DNA from: Parasporobacterium sp.
GTDB taxonomy: Bacteria > Bacillota > Clostridia > Lachnospirales > Lachnospiraceae
DNA length: 35,517 bases
NCBI GenBank assembly: GCA_017515535.1
Contig: JAFWFQ010000009.1
Coordinates: forward strand, 1 to 35,517
Direction: 5' to 3'
A program made the translations under genes and the position numbers. Every line of letters begins with the position of its first letter. Positions within the stretch are counted from its first letter, which is position 1. Under the pieces are notes generated by a model, which saw only the letters and a list, made by a program, of their open reading frames with translations, did no database searches and was not told the origin of the DNA. This document shows, in pieces, positions 1 through 8,415 of this stretch.

Positions 1-2
1 AA

Positions 3-62
3 CGGAAGCTTCACTTGATGACTCCTATTGAATACCATGAAACCTACTATGAAGCTGCATAA
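3..62 (+). CDS. C-terminal fragment of an IS3-family transposase (OrfB)
   Basis: Frame 3 reads RKLHLMTPIEYHETYYEAA followed by TAA. The MTPIEY block just before the stop is the usual tail of IS3-family OrfB (DDE) transposases, where a T/SPxEYR-like motif ends the protein. The 5' part, including the catalytic DDE residues, is left of the window, so whether the element is intact cannot be judged. The call depends on about 19 residues and on the IS-like end that follows. Confidence 0.6.
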   Translation, partial: RKLHLMTPIEYHETYYEAA

Positions 63-67
63 GAATA

Positions 68-106
68 CCGCCAGCCGATTGCTCGACTGGCGGCACCAAA
101 CTTTTT
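68..106 (+). terminator. Hairpin with T-run after the IS3 transposase
   Basis: CCGCCAG (68-74) pairs with CTGGCGG (87-93), and the loop may be extended by an inner CGA/TCG pairing. A short T5 run follows at 102-106, about 9 bases after the stem. It is a plausible terminator for the transposase transcript, though the gap before the T-run makes it imperfect. Confidence 0.5.
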
Positions 107-180
107 AATTATTCACTGTCCACTTGACGGGTAGCACACCACATTGATCGCGACAGCCTTTAAATATACTTGAAATAATC

Positions 181-888
181 TCAGATTCCTTTAATCACTT
201 CACTCCGCATGCACGGACCATGAGGAGCCTCAAGCGCTTCCGGATTCGGGCCCCAGCCATGCGGCGGGCGGTCATCTTCCGGTTTATATTTGATCGCGAT
301 ATTGTAAGCTTCCTCTTTTCCTGCCTCATCGCCAAGGTTTTTCAGGCAGATTGCTTTACAATAATACAGTTCTCCAAAATCATCGTTCAGCTCAAGTGCC
401 TTATTGATCAGGTCCAGCGCCTCTTCATATTTGCCCTGCATGATCTTTACGCAGGCAATATTGTACATCAGCTCCCAACTGTCCGGCTGGAGCGCAAGCC
501 CGTGTTCATATACTTCAACCGCTTCATCCAGTTTTCCGAGACGTCTTCTGACATTTCCGCAGTTCATAATATTATAAAAGTGATCCGGGAATTTCTCATA
601 TGTGATCTCGTAATTTGCAAGCGCCTCTTCATGCCGCTGCATCGCACGGATCGCCATGCTGCGGTTATACTGTGCATCGCCATCCGCCGGATCCTCCTCG
701 CATGCCTTGTCAAACATTTCCAGGGATTTCTCAAACTGGTTCATATAAAGATAAGCGATTCCTTCATTCACATGCAGTGCCGCGACATCCGGGCACCCTT
801 CGCCAATTCCCTGCTCGCAAAGAATCAGGGCAGCCTGTGCTTTTCCGTCTTTCAATAACGCTCCGCTTCTAGCAACATAATCGATCAT
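181..888 (-). CDS. Tetratricopeptide (TPR) repeat protein
   Basis: This soluble protein of about 235 residues is built almost entirely of TPR units. About five 34-residue helix pairs can be laid out from residue 35 to 205, each with the spaced small/large residues of the family (e.g. ALxxYE, AVEVYEHGL, ALDLINKAL) and a closing Pro. TPR arrays are protein-interaction scaffolds; no partner or enzymatic domain is visible, so the function is open. I prefer the start at 888: GGAGG at 896-900 lies 7 nt from this ATG but only 1 nt from the in-frame ATG at 894. There is no signal peptide and the tail is rich in Pro/Gly/Glu. Its own upstream gap (889-1018) has a possible extended -10 (TGCTATTGT, around 932-940) but no convincing -35. 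Confidence 0.85.
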   Translation of the reverse strand: MIDYVARSGALLKDGKAQAALILCEQGIGEGCPDVAALHVNEGIAYLYMNQFEKSLEMFDKACEEDPADGDAQYNRSMAIRAMQRHEEALANYEITYEKFPDHFYNIMNCGNVRRRLGKLDEAVEVYEHGLALQPDSWELMYNIACVKIMQGKYEEALDLINKALELNDDFGELYYCKAICLKNLGDEAGKEEAYNIAIKYKPEDDRPPHGWGPNPEALEAPHGPCMRSEVIKGI

Positions 889-1018
889 AATCATTCCTCC
901 AAACTTGTTTTTGACATATCATTCCACAAAAACAATAGCACACTCCTCTGACAAAGAGAAACAACAATTCGATCCGTTTCCAACAACCCGATCGTTGTTA
1001 CTTCCAATCGCCGGATAT

Positions 1019-3043
1019 CTATTTGGCCATTCCGACTGCCTCAAACGCAAGATGATACGCATTCTCAGCCGGAACGATCTTATAAAGGATTCCGTTCCCG
1101 GCCTGTTCCGTTTCCTGCGAGATCATCTGAAATACCTTACGGATATCTTCATCCGGATCAACAACCAGAAGATACTCATACTCTTTCTCAATCAGCTCTT
1201 CCGCAAAGATCCGCGCCATTTCGTTCCGATCGGTAACAACACCGTCTTCCGCCTCATTATAAAGCTTATCGCACCAGATATTCCGGATATTGACCGGTGT
1301 CCCGATTGCCTCAAGTGCATACGTCTCATGACGCTGGGATTCTTTCCGGGTATCTCCGCCTAAGGCAAGATAGGTTTTCGCCGGATTTTTTGCGGTAAAC
1401 GTCTCCGGTAATTGAGCGGCTATAGCAGGGAGTGCAGCCGTTTCCGAATACGCCCTGTTTTCAAGCTGATACGTTTTGGTATAGAACATAATGATCAATA
1501 CGGCAAGGATCAGCAGCAATTCGACTCCGAGCAGCCGTCCGGCTCTCATACCGCGCTTTGGTAAAAGCGTTTCCAAAACACTATGATTCACCGCTTCCGA
1601 AATCACTGAGGTCTTATCCTTTGTGCTCTCCGCATTTTCGCCTTCCTGAGACGGATCTTCCGGCGGAATACTGTCTGAAACAGGTTCCTCTGCTCTCTGC
1701 TCTTCCTCCGGCTTCACGACAAAGGGGATCTCAGCCTTAGGATCGATCCCTGCAAGGACCCGCATCAAAAGATAAATAAAGCAGGCAAACGTAAAGGTCG
1801 AAGTATAGCGGTGGATCGATGACAGCATGAGTCCGTAATGGCTTGTATAACCATAAAGGAAAATAAGAAATACCACAAAGATCCCGAGTGCGCCGATCAG
1901 GGCATTTCGTTTAGAGATATCCTTGATCAGGAAAGTGATAAAAAGATCGGCCGCGATAAAAAACAAGATAAAATATACAAACGGGATATTGCCCCAGCTG
2001 ACAAGTCCTTTGATCACATTGACAAACTTCTCTCCCGTAAATCCGGCAAGCTCAAGATCAATAAATTCGCCGGTTCCTTTTGTATTGATCAGGATCTGCC
2101 AGGAAAAATAGGAAACGGCAGCTGCCGCGATCGGAATAAAAAGGAAGATCACAGACTTTACAGGGCGGATGATCCAGAGAATAAGCGCGACAGCAAAGGC
2201 CGCACAGGCATATATCGCGCCGACATTTTTCAGCATTGGCAATACAGCGAGGGTAAACGTAAACCCAATCAGGGAATCGCAGTCATGAAACGGTTCTTTG
2301 ACCGCCCGGAAAAAGGCCATGCCCAAAAAGATCCCCAGCATCGGATCGATATAAAGGCTGGTATAATAATAGGCCCAGTCACCGCTTGCTCCGCCTCCGT
2401 TGACCGTAAGGATGATCGGGATCAGGATAAAAACAAAGAAAACAAGCGGAACAACGTACCACTGGCTCCAGCGATATTTTTTCATTGCCGGAAGGATCAG
2501 CGCCGCGGAAAAGATCCAATAGATCGCAAATGCGCTTCCATAGCTGTATCCGGGGGACAATGCCGTGAAAAAGTAGATCAGGAGCGCCATTCCGGGCGGA
2601 TAAGACTGCATCGTGGAATAAAGGAGCGAACCTTCTCCGACCTGAAGTGCCTCGCTGAAATGAAGTGCCTTCGGCATTGCTGCCCATAATCTCAGCTCAT
2701 CCCAGACTGACGGTTTCATCGAGAGCGCAAAGATCAGGAAGGTAATGCAAAGCGCTAAAAACAGCGCGATTGCCGGTGTGAACGGGTATGAGACCACGTC
2801 GTTTCCCCCTTCTCCTTTTTGTTTTACGCTCTTAACAATCGCAAGTATGATAAGTGCTGCAAAAACGGCATAGACAAGAAACCGGCCGATCTGCAGCAGG
2901 TTAAACAGATAAAAAATATACAGGAAAATCATTGTGCCCATAAGAACTATGGGCACACATCCTTCGATTCTTTGGTTCCAGATCCTGCTGACCGCCCAGC
3001 TGACAAGAAGGACGATGAGCAGCATGATAATTGTTGAAAGCAT
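1019..3043 (-). CDS. Large polytopic membrane protein, GT-C glycosyltransferase-like
   Basis: A 674-residue protein with roughly a dozen hydrophobic segments across residues 1-435, then an acidic, Glu/Pro/Ser-rich linker (about 440-490), one more TM near 510 and a soluble C-terminal domain. After the early TM helices comes a loop reading SVWDELRLWAAMPKAL and, shortly after, a YPPG motif. A W-D-E-type acidic loop plus YPP in the first large outer loop is characteristic of GT-C enzymes, which use polyprenyl-phosphate sugars outside the membrane. The donor, the acceptor and even catalytic activity are inference. It lies 64 bp downstream of glnS in the same direction, probably by readthrough, and has no strong GGAGG site. 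It could instead be an uncharacterised membrane protein of O-antigen-ligase-like topology. Confidence 0.65.
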   Translation of the reverse strand: MLSTIIMLLIVLLVSWAVSRIWNQRIEGCVPIVLMGTMIFLYIFYLFNLLQIGRFLVYAVFAALIILAIVKSVKQKGEGGNDVVSYPFTPAIALFLALCITFLIFALSMKPSVWDELRLWAAMPKALHFSEALQVGEGSLLYSTMQSYPPGMALLIYFFTALSPGYSYGSAFAIYWIFSAALILPAMKKYRWSQWYVVPLVFFVFILIPIILTVNGGGASGDWAYYYTSLYIDPMLGIFLGMAFFRAVKEPFHDCDSLIGFTFTLAVLPMLKNVGAIYACAAFAVALILWIIRPVKSVIFLFIPIAAAAVSYFSWQILINTKGTGEFIDLELAGFTGEKFVNVIKGLVSWGNIPFVYFILFFIAADLFITFLIKDISKRNALIGALGIFVVFLIFLYGYTSHYGLMLSSIHRYTSTFTFACFIYLLMRVLAGIDPKAEIPFVVKPEEEQRAEEPVSDSIPPEDPSQEGENAESTKDKTSVISEAVNHSVLETLLPKRGMRAGRLLGVELLLILAVLIIMFYTKTYQLENRAYSETAALPAIAAQLPETFTAKNPAKTYLALGGDTRKESQRHETYALEAIGTPVNIRNIWCDKLYNEAEDGVVTDRNEMARIFAEELIEKEYEYLLVVDPDEDIRKVFQMISQETEQAGNGILYKIVPAENAYHLAFEAVGMAK

Positions 3044-3107
3044 TTCTATTCAGTCACTCAGGAAGCTCGTGTTCGTTTCCGCAATCCGGCCGTTTCTGAA
3101 AGCACAT

Positions 3108-4745
3108 TTATTTCGGCAGCTTGAACGAGCTCTTAAGGGATACGATCCGGTTAAAGACGAGGTGGTCTTCCGTCGTATCTTTGATATCAACGTTGAAATA
3201 TCCATGTCTTACGAACTGGAAGTGATCGCCTGCTTTTGCCTTGGCAAGCTCCGGCTCGATATAGCAGGACTCCCTTACCGTCAGGGAATCCGGATTAATA
3301 TTCCGTTCCTCATCGACCAGCTGTTCATAGAGTCTTGCTTCCGCCTTTACGGCATGTCTTGCGCTGACCCAATGGATCGTGCCCTTGACTTTCCTGCCTT
3401 CAAATCCGCTTCCGCTCCGGGTCTCCGGGTCATAGGTACAGTGGATCTCCGTAATATTTCCGTCCGCATCCTTCTTGTAATCCACGCAGGTTACAAAATA
3501 GGCATTCATGAGACGGACTTCATTTCCGGGGAAGAGGCGGAAATATTTCTTCGGCGGCTCTTCCATAAAGTCTTCACGATCAATATAGAGTTCTCTGCAG
3601 AACGGAACTTTCCGGGTCCCCATCTCTTCGTTTTCCGGGTTGTTGGACGCATCCATCCATTCCACCTGATCTTCCGGATAGTTATCAATAATCAGTTTGA
3701 TCGGGTCAAGAACTGCCATATAGCGCGGAGCCTTCGGTTTCAGGTCCTCGCGGAGACAGTACTCAAGCATCGCATAGTCAGAAGAACTCTGTGCTTTCGC
3801 AACGCCGGAAAGCTCAATAAACTTCTGAATCGATTCCGGTGTAAACCCACGACGTCTTAATGCAGCGATCGTTACAAGACGCGGATCGTCCCATCCATCT
3901 ACAGTCCCGTTCGCAACAAGCTCTTTAATATAACGTTTTCCTGTAATAACACCGGTCAGATACATCTTCGCAAACTCGATCTGGCGCGGAGACTCTTCAA
4001 ATCCGACATTCTCGATCACCCAGTCATAAAGCGGTCTGTGGTCTTCAAACTCCATGGTGCAGATCGAATGGGTAACTCCTTCGACAGCGTCCTCGATCGG
4101 ATGCGCGAAATCATACATCGGATAAATACACCACTGATCGCCGGTCCTGTGATGGGCGACATGGGCAACACGATAGATGACCGGATCACGCATGTTCATG
4201 TTTGGTGACGCCATGTCAATTTTTGCGCGAAGAACTCTTGCTCCGTCCGGAACAGCTCCGCTCTTCATTTCTTCGAAGAGTTTCAGGTTTTCTTCCACGG
4301 AACGGTTCCGATACGGGCTTTCGATTCCCGGCTTTTCATAGGTTCCGCGGTATTCCCGGATCTCGTCCGCTGTCAGATCACAGACAAAAGCTTTTCCGTC
4401 TTTGATCAGCTTTACTGCTGCCTCATACATTTTTTCAAAATAATCGGAGGCAAAGTAAAGACGGTCTTCAAAGTCCGCTCCAAGCCACTTGACGTCCGCT
4501 ATGATCGAATCAACGAACTCAACATCTTCCTTCGTCGGATTGGTATCGTCAAAACGCAGGTTGAACGTTCCGTTATACTCTTTTGCAAGTCCGTAATTTA
4601 AAAGGATCGATTTTGCATGACCGATATGAAGATAGCCGTTCGGCTCCGGCGGGAACCGGGTCTCAACATGGGTATATTTTCCTTCTGCAAGATCCTTGTC
4701 GATCTCCTGCTCGATAAAATTCTTTGATACTCTGTTTTCTTCCAT
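3108..4745 (-). CDS. glnS: Glutaminyl-tRNA synthetase
   Basis: This cytoplasmic class I synthetase charges tRNA-Gln with glutamine. The 545 residues match the usual bacterial GlnRS length. [12 protein letters not shown] (HIGH at 40-43) is the ATP-binding signature, and GWDDPRL near 284-290 and CLREDL near 335 are GlnRS-specific blocks. The C-terminal anticodon-binding beta-barrels are complete, ending [10 protein letters not shown]. The second ATP loop, VMSKR in E. coli GlnRS, reads VITGKR here (266-271): the lysine is kept but Met-Ser is replaced by Thr-Gly. The start ATG is preceded by AAGGA. The gene follows the rplT terminator by 55 bp. Having GlnRS means Gln-tRNA can be made directly, without needing GatCAB for this tRNA. 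Confidence 0.97.
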   Translation of the reverse strand: MEENRVSKNFIEQEIDKDLAEGKYTHVETRFPPEPNGYLHIGHAKSILLNYGLAKEYNGTFNLRFDDTNPTKEDVEFVDSIIADVKWLGADFEDRLYFASDYFEKMYEAAVKLIKDGKAFVCDLTADEIREYRGTYEKPGIESPYRNRSVEENLKLFEEMKSGAVPDGARVLRAKIDMASPNMNMRDPVIYRVAHVAHHRTGDQWCIYPMYDFAHPIEDAVEGVTHSICTMEFEDHRPLYDWVIENVGFEESPRQIEFAKMYLTGVITGKRYIKELVANGTVDGWDDPRLVTIAALRRRGFTPESIQKFIELSGVAKAQSSSDYAMLEYCLREDLKPKAPRYMAVLDPIKLIIDNYPEDQVEWMDASNNPENEEMGTRKVPFCRELYIDREDFMEEPPKKYFRLFPGNEVRLMNAYFVTCVDYKKDADGNITEIHCTYDPETRSGSGFEGRKVKGTIHWVSARHAVKAEARLYEQLVDEERNINPDSLTVRESCYIEPELAKAKAGDHFQFVRHGYFNVDIKDTTEDHLVFNRIVSLKSSFKLPK

Positions 4746-4800
4746 CTTTTGCTGTCCTTATTATTTCCTGTTATCGTTGATCAAGTCTGCGCCGCAAACT

Positions 4801-4832
4801 AGTAAGAAGAGCCGGACAGATTTGTCCGGCTC
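4801..4832 (-). terminator. Terminator of the infC-rpmI-rplT operon
   Basis: On the minus strand GAGCCGGACA (4832-4823) pairs perfectly with TGTCCGGCTC (4818-4809) around a four-base loop, giving a 10-bp GC-rich stem. It is followed by TTCTTACT. The T-tract is imperfect, so some readthrough into glnS is likely. It lies 20 bp beyond the rplT stop. Confidence 0.8.
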
Positions 4833-4851
4833 GGATGGTTCTTTGTTTCTA

Positions 4852-5208
4852 TTACTGAATTGCGTTCTTAGCGGTCTCTGCAAGCGCTGCGAAAGCGGCT
4901 GCATCATTGACTGTAAGGTCAGCCAGGACTTTTCTGTTCATGGTATTTCCTGCAACTTTCAGTCCATACATGAACTTGCTGTAGGAAAGGCCGTTCATTC
5001 TTGCTGCAGCATTGATTCTTGCGATCCAAAGCTGTCTGAACTGGCGTTTTCTCTGCTTTCTTCCTGCATAAGAGGAAGCAAGTGCTCTCATTACAGACTG
5101 CTTAGCGATTCTATACTGTTTTGATCTGGCACCTCTGTATCCTTTTGCCAGTTTTAATGTTCTATTGTGTCTTTTCTTAGCGTTTAATCCGCCTTTAATT
5201 CTTGCCAT
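4852..5208 (-). CDS. rplT: 50S ribosomal protein L20
   Basis: The 118 residues show the full L20 pattern: a very basic N-terminal extension ([13 protein letters not shown]), the [13 protein letters not shown] block, then the globular RNA-binding half with [13 protein letters not shown] and INAAAR. L20 binds 23S rRNA early in 50S assembly. In Firmicutes it also represses its own operon by binding the leader of infC, which fits the leader at 5976-6154. The AGGAGGAAT site upstream of ATG 5208 is strong. Last gene of the operon, followed by a terminator. Confidence 0.98.
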   Translation of the reverse strand: MARIKGGLNAKKRHNRTLKLAKGYRGARSKQYRIAKQSVMRALASSYAGRKQRKRQFRQLWIARINAAARMNGLSYSKFMYGLKVAGNTMNRKVLADLTVNDAAAFAALAETAKNAIQ

Positions 5209-5237
5209 TTCTTATTCCTCCTTTGACTTCCAGATTC

Positions 5238-5435
5238 TTACAGATATGGTAAGATCTTCTTCATGTTCTTTACATTGGTAGCATCAGTCATAGTGGCCTT
5301 GCGAAGATTCCGTTTTCTCTTCGTGGTCTTTTTGTTTAAGATATGGCTCTTATAAGCTTTATTTCTCTTAAGATTTCCGTTTGCTGTTTTTTTGAAACGC
5401 TTAGCCGCAGCTCTTTTTGTTTTAATCTTTGGCAT
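5238..5435 (-). CDS. rpmI: 50S ribosomal protein L35
   Basis: A 65-residue, strongly basic protein opening [15 protein letters not shown] and containing the [16 protein letters not shown] blocks typical of L35, a small 23S-rRNA-binding protein of the large subunit. Length is standard. It sits between infC (36 bp gap) and rplT (29 bp gap), the conserved bacterial order. AGGAGG precedes the ATG by about 7 nt. Confidence 0.97.
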   Translation of the reverse strand: MPKIKTKRAAAKRFKKTANGNLKRNKAYKSHILNKKTTKRKRNLRKATMTDATNVKNMKKILPYL

Positions 5436-5471
5436 TTTTTTATCCTCCTGGCTAAATAATTATTTATCGTC

Positions 5472-5975
5472 TTATTTCTTTTTCGCAAGGAACATCACCA
5501 TGTTCCGTCCTTCCACTTTCGGAGCTTTATCAACTGTCGCAATGTCTTCGAGAAGCGCAGCAAAATCGTCAAGGACATGTTTATTTTCCTGCATGTGCGC
5601 CATTTCTCTTCCCCTGAACCTAAGGGCGACTTTTACTTTATCACCTTTCTCAATGAACTTCCGCGCCATATTTGCTTTAGTCTTAATATCGTTCACATCG
5701 ATGTTCGGTGAAAGACGAATCTCTTTCACTTCAATTGTCTTTTGTTTCTTTCTGGCCTCTTTTTCTTTTCTGGACTGTTCATAACGGAACTTTCCAAAAT
5801 CGATGATCTTGCAAACCGGTGGTTTAGCAGTCGGGGCAATCAGAACAAGGTCTACGCCGGCTTCGTCTGCAGCAGCTCTTGCGTCCTCAATCGAAACAAT
5901 CCCTCTCTGCTGGCCGTCCGCGTCAATCAGCCTTACTTCCTTTTCCCTGATTTGTTCATTAATTAAGTAGTTAAT
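5472..5975 (-). CDS. infC: Translation initiation factor IF-3, with ATT start
   Basis: IF3 binds the 30S subunit, keeps 50S off and checks start-codon pairing. The complete frame runs from ATT at 5975 and encodes 167 residues: N-domain INEQIREKEVRLID, linker with PPVCKIIDFGKFRYEQ, and the C-domain from KEIRLSPNID to FLAKKK. A conventional start would give only the C-terminal half. No ATG, GTG or TTG lies in frame ahead of the N-domain, but GGAGGT (5986-5981) sits 5 nt from ATT 5975; a second ATT at 5978 is too close. A rare AUU/AUA start is the known autoregulation device of infC, since IF3 itself rejects such codons. First gene of the infC-rpmI-rplT operon. Confidence 0.95.
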   Translation of the reverse strand: MNYLINEQIREKEVRLIDADGQQRGIVSIEDARAAADEAGVDLVLIAPTAKPPVCKIIDFGKFRYEQSRKEKEARKKQKTIEVKEIRLSPNIDVNDIKTKANMARKFIEKGDKVKVALRFRGREMAHMQENKHVLDDFAALLEDIATVDKAPKVEGRNMVMFLAKKK

Positions 5976-6154
5976 AATACACCTCCTAAATGAATAAGTT
6001 AGCTCTTCCGGCTAAAAAAAAGATAGTTCCGAAGAACTATCCACTCATTCAACAAACCAGTCCTGTATCAGGAACCGGTCTTTTGAAATATTAACCTGCG
6101 TGCGCCCGATTGCGACGAGGTGAGAGCGGATACTCTTCTTTGTTTTCAAACGAC
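5976..6154 (-). promoter_or_regulatory. L20-type ribosomal leader (autoregulatory 5' UTR of infC operon)
   Basis: Between the promoter and the infC start lies a leader of about 175 nt that ends in a perfect intrinsic terminator before the ribosome site. This matches the Firmicutes L20 leader, in which L20 binding to a rRNA-mimicking fold favours premature termination. I recognise the layout and the position, and the downstream cistrons are exactly the regulated ones. I have not folded the RNA, so the L20-binding structure is inferred. Confidence 0.8.
6014..6041 (-). terminator. Attenuator terminator in the infC leader
   Basis: On the minus strand GATAGTTC (6041-6034) and GAACTATC (6029-6022) form a perfect 8-bp stem with a UUCG tetraloop, followed at once by eight T residues (6021-6014). 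It lies about 28 nt ahead of the infC ribosome site, so when formed it would stop transcription before all three genes. Confidence 0.88.
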
Positions 6155-6160
6155 TGTGAT

Positions 6161-6189
6161 ATATTAGCACTCCCTCTCTTTCCTGTCAA
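6161..6189 (-). promoter_or_regulatory. Sigma-A promoter of infC-rpmI-rplT
   Basis: Minus strand TTGACA (6189-6184), 17-bp spacer, TAATAT (6166-6161). The -35 is a perfect consensus and the spacing is ideal, as expected for ribosomal genes. The predicted transcription start is near 6154. Confidence 0.88.
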
Positions 6190-6225
6190 TACCGAAAAAG
6201 AGGAAATTCGCCGAGCACCGGGATT

Positions 6226-6834
6226 TCAGACAAGAAAGGACGGGGTTATGATCCGGTCCATCTTCTCGTCATGCGGTTCAGTCGGGATCGTTTCATAGAG
6301 TTGGAAATCAAAACCAAGCGCGACCTTAATAAATTCCGTGGCCGGATGACCGCTTAAGTACTTATCATAAAACCCGCCGCCATAGCCGATCCGGTTTCCG
6401 GATCTGTCAAACGCGAGCCCCGGCATAAGGATCAGGACTTTCTTTTCATCCGCGACCCGCTCCGGTTCACGTGTCACGATCTCCGGATCCGGCTCCGGAA
6501 TCCCCATATAGCCCGGAGAAAGCTCATCCATCGAATCCAGATAGATAAATTCCATATAGTCTCGTTTCGGACGTCCGTCCTTGTAGAGTGTCTTTCCGCT
6601 CGCAAGCGTAACAGGAACTGCGGCCCGCTTCCCATCGGAAAGCGCCTGCTCGATCATCGGCGTTGTCTGGACCTCGTTATTAAAAGAAAGATAAAAATAA
6701 ATGCACTCCGCCTCCTTGTAGACATCGAGGCTGCAGAACTTTTCTTTGAGCTGTAAGGACCACTCCTCTACCTGCTCCCTCGAAAGCGAATCTTTCTTTT
6801 CCGTTACTTCCTTCCGGATCTCATTTTTTTCCAT
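6226..6834 (-). CDS. 5-formyltetrahydrofolate cyclo-ligase (MTHFS family)
   Basis: This cytoplasmic enzyme converts 5-formyl-THF plus ATP to 5,10-methenyl-THF, rescuing an otherwise inhibitory folate. The family signature is clear: MPGLAFDRSGNRIGYGGGFY near residues 140-160, where the Gly-rich stretch binds ATP and folate; the N-terminal IRKEV helix and YLSFNNEV block also fit. About 202 residues is normal. I choose ATG 6834 over 6837 because GAGGG (6845-6841) is 6 nt away rather than 3. It follows holA with a 34-bp gap, so it is probably the last gene of the PNPOx-holA transcript, and it ends just before the infC promoter. Confidence 0.93.
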   Translation of the reverse strand: MEKNEIRKEVTEKKDSLSREQVEEWSLQLKEKFCSLDVYKEAECIYFYLSFNNEVQTTPMIEQALSDGKRAAVPVTLASGKTLYKDGRPKRDYMEFIYLDSMDELSPGYMGIPEPDPEIVTREPERVADEKKVLILMPGLAFDRSGNRIGYGGGFYDKYLSGHPATEFIKVALGFDFQLYETIPTEPHDEKMDRIITPSFLV

Positions 6835-6871
6835 CATAATCCCTCTTATACAATCCTTTTCTTTCCCAAAC

Positions 6872-7894
6872 TCATGTCGAGAACTTGATCAGGAGCATCT
6901 CAACGCCGGTCTGTTCGTTCAGGTCACCGGTCTTGATCCGTTTGTCGACCTCTGAGATCTCCTCTAAAATATCACGGACACCCTTCATTTTAAACCAGCC
7001 ACGGAGATAACCTTCCGCATTCCGGATCACGAAATCCCGTTTTTTCAGGATCCGTGCAACCTCTTCAGTCGTATACCCTTTATTCCGAAGCTCCGCAGTC
7101 TCAAGGAGAGTCCGAAACTGGATCCGCAGCATCGCAAGGATATAGAGCGGATGCTCCCGGTTTACAAGAAGGTCATTATATTTGTCCAGAACTTTCCTGA
7201 CATCTTTTCTCCCCATGGCACCGAGCATCTCAAAGATCTTCGATTCCACATCAACAGAAGAGATGGCAAGAACGTCCTCGGCACGGATCTCAGGGCTGTC
7301 TCCGACATAGCCCAGAAGTTTCTCATATTCCCTGCGGAGTTTATCGTAGTCAGTCCCGACACGGTCGACCAAAAGCTGTAAAACACTTCTGCTCACCTTT
7401 TTCCCGGCCTGTGCAAAGCCTTTTGCGAGCCAGGTAATCACATCTCCGTCCGTATCTCCGGAGCATTCTACAACAACGCCTTTTTCTTTGATCTGTTTAA
7501 ACAGTTTCTTGTTTTTTGCGGCACTCTCTTCAAAAAAAGCAAGACAGGTTGAAGCCGGAAGATCGCTCAGAATCTTTAGCAGAAGACTCTCTGCCCCATT
7601 CTCTTTCACATCTTCCGGCTCACTGTTTTCTTCGTCTTTTGCCTTTCCTTTAAACTTTCCGGAATTTTCTACAACGACAAGACGTTTTTCCGCAAAGAAA
7701 GGAAGCGTAACAACGCTGTCATAGACATCCGTAAAGTTGATTGAATTCCCCTCGAAATAAGAGTAATTCATATCATTTCCGGCCGTGATCAGTTTTCTCA
7801 AGCTGTCCCGATAGAGCCTCTTTTTATAGTTTTCTTCTCCATAAAAAAGATAGACATTCGCAATATTATCTTTTGTGATCTTAAATGTACTCAT
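6872..7894 (-). CDS. holA: DNA polymerase III subunit delta (clamp loader)
   Basis: Delta is the wrench subunit of the clamp loader that opens the beta sliding clamp. The 340 residues match HolA: YLFYGEENYKKRLY at the start (AAA+-like domain without a Walker A), FFAEKRLVVVENS in the first domain, and the helical lid and collar with LYILAMLRIQFRTLL near residue 250. HolA commonly lies just downstream of comEC in Firmicutes; here three genes lie in between. It starts 30 bp after the PNPOx-like gene. The acidic Lys/Glu stretch near residues 80-100 is a variable loop. Confidence 0.93.
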   Translation of the reverse strand: MSTFKITKDNIANVYLFYGEENYKKRLYRDSLRKLITAGNDMNYSYFEGNSINFTDVYDSVVTLPFFAEKRLVVVENSGKFKGKAKDEENSEPEDVKENGAESLLLKILSDLPASTCLAFFEESAAKNKKLFKQIKEKGVVVECSGDTDGDVITWLAKGFAQAGKKVSRSVLQLLVDRVGTDYDKLRREYEKLLGYVGDSPEIRAEDVLAISSVDVESKIFEMLGAMGRKDVRKVLDKYNDLLVNREHPLYILAMLRIQFRTLLETAELRNKGYTTEEVARILKKRDFVIRNAEGYLRGWFKMKGVRDILEEISEVDKRIKTGDLNEQTGVEMLLIKFST

Positions 7895-7924
7895 TCGCTC
7901 TTATCGGTTTTTATATCGGTCTGA

Positions 7925-8323
7925 TCAGAAAGTGATCGTCTTCGGTTCTGCAGTAAAGGATGCAAAGGTTGCTGTCGCGTTCTGGAAATAGAAAACTTCG
8001 GTGTTGTCATCATTCTCGTCATACATTGCGCGAAGGTTTGGATGTTCATCCAGCATCTGTTTCTTTGCGGCAATATTGTCATCAGAGATCAATTCGCCTG
8101 CGATCCGAAGCCAGGTTCCTTCTGCAAAGCAGCAAATCTCAGCTTTCGGATTTGCATGAAGCTGTTTAGAAACATCTTTTACCTTTCCGGTCTGGATATA
8201 CAGCTTGCCTTCAAAAAGCATAATTGTTCCGAACGGACGGACACGAGGCTGGTCGCCGTCAACAGTTGCAAGATAATACGTTCCGCATTTTTTTACAAAA
8301 TCATAAACTTCCTGCATTTTCAA
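7925..8323 (-). CDS. Pyridoxamine 5'-phosphate oxidase-like (split-barrel FMN-binding) protein
   Basis: A 132-residue small split-barrel flavoprotein. YYLATVDGDQPRVRPFGTIM at residues 16-35 is the FMN/substrate strand pair of the PNPOx-like family, followed by LYIQTGKVKDVSKQL and ICCFAEGTWLRIAGE. Members of this short group bind FMN or related cofactors and reduce varied substrates; true PNPOx is longer, with a C-terminal PLP-site motif not seen here. The exact substrate is therefore unknown. GGAG lies upstream of the ATG, and a strong promoter at 8353-8381 makes it the first gene of a transcript with holA and the folate cyclo-ligase. Confidence 0.85.
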   Translation of the reverse strand: MKMQEVYDFVKKCGTYYLATVDGDQPRVRPFGTIMLFEGKLYIQTGKVKDVSKQLHANPKAEICCFAEGTWLRIAGELISDDNIAAKKQMLDEHPNLRAMYDENDDNTEVFYFQNATATFASFTAEPKTITF

Positions 8324-8352
8324 TATCTCCTTTCTATTTTTACGATGAATAT

Positions 8353-8381
8353 ACTATAGCCCAACCCGTCCGTTTTCTCAA
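8353..8381 (-). promoter_or_regulatory. Sigma-A promoter of the PNPOx-like/holA transcript
   Basis: Minus strand TTGAGA (8381-8376), exactly 17 bp, then TATAGT (8358-8353), five of six matches in each box. It lies 30 bp upstream of the ATG at 8323, in the 92-bp gap after the acyltransferase gene. Confidence 0.8.
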
Positions 8382-8415
8382 GCACAGCAAAAGAAAAACC
8401 CGCAGGTTGCAAGAC

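Larger units (their letters stand above)
1..136 (+). mobile_element. Right end of an IS3-family insertion sequence (truncated by window edge)
   Basis: The window opens inside the last codons of an IS3-type transposase (frame 3, stop at 60-62). A hairpin follows, then a terminal stretch reading ACTTGACGGGTAGCA, which resembles the ends of IS3/IS150-group elements; these usually finish in CA. I place the right end near 136, but the left end is outside the window, so neither the inverted repeat nor the target duplication can be checked. The element sits about 44 bp beyond the stop codon of the convergent TPR gene and does not interrupt it. Confidence 0.6.

Noticed and set aside
985..1010. Inverted AACAAC...GTTGTT as a terminator after the GT-C-like gene
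   Set aside because: Only a 6-bp AT-leaning stem with no T-run on either side.
1838..2689. 283-codon plus-strand ORF inside the GT-C-like gene
   Set aside because: It is an antisense shadow: Lys/Asp/Arg-rich, low-complexity translation, no ribosome site, fully inside a convincing membrane-protein gene.
2934..3860. 308-codon plus-strand ORF across the end of glnS
   Set aside because: It runs antisense to well-supported glnS and the preceding gene, and has no recognisable domain.
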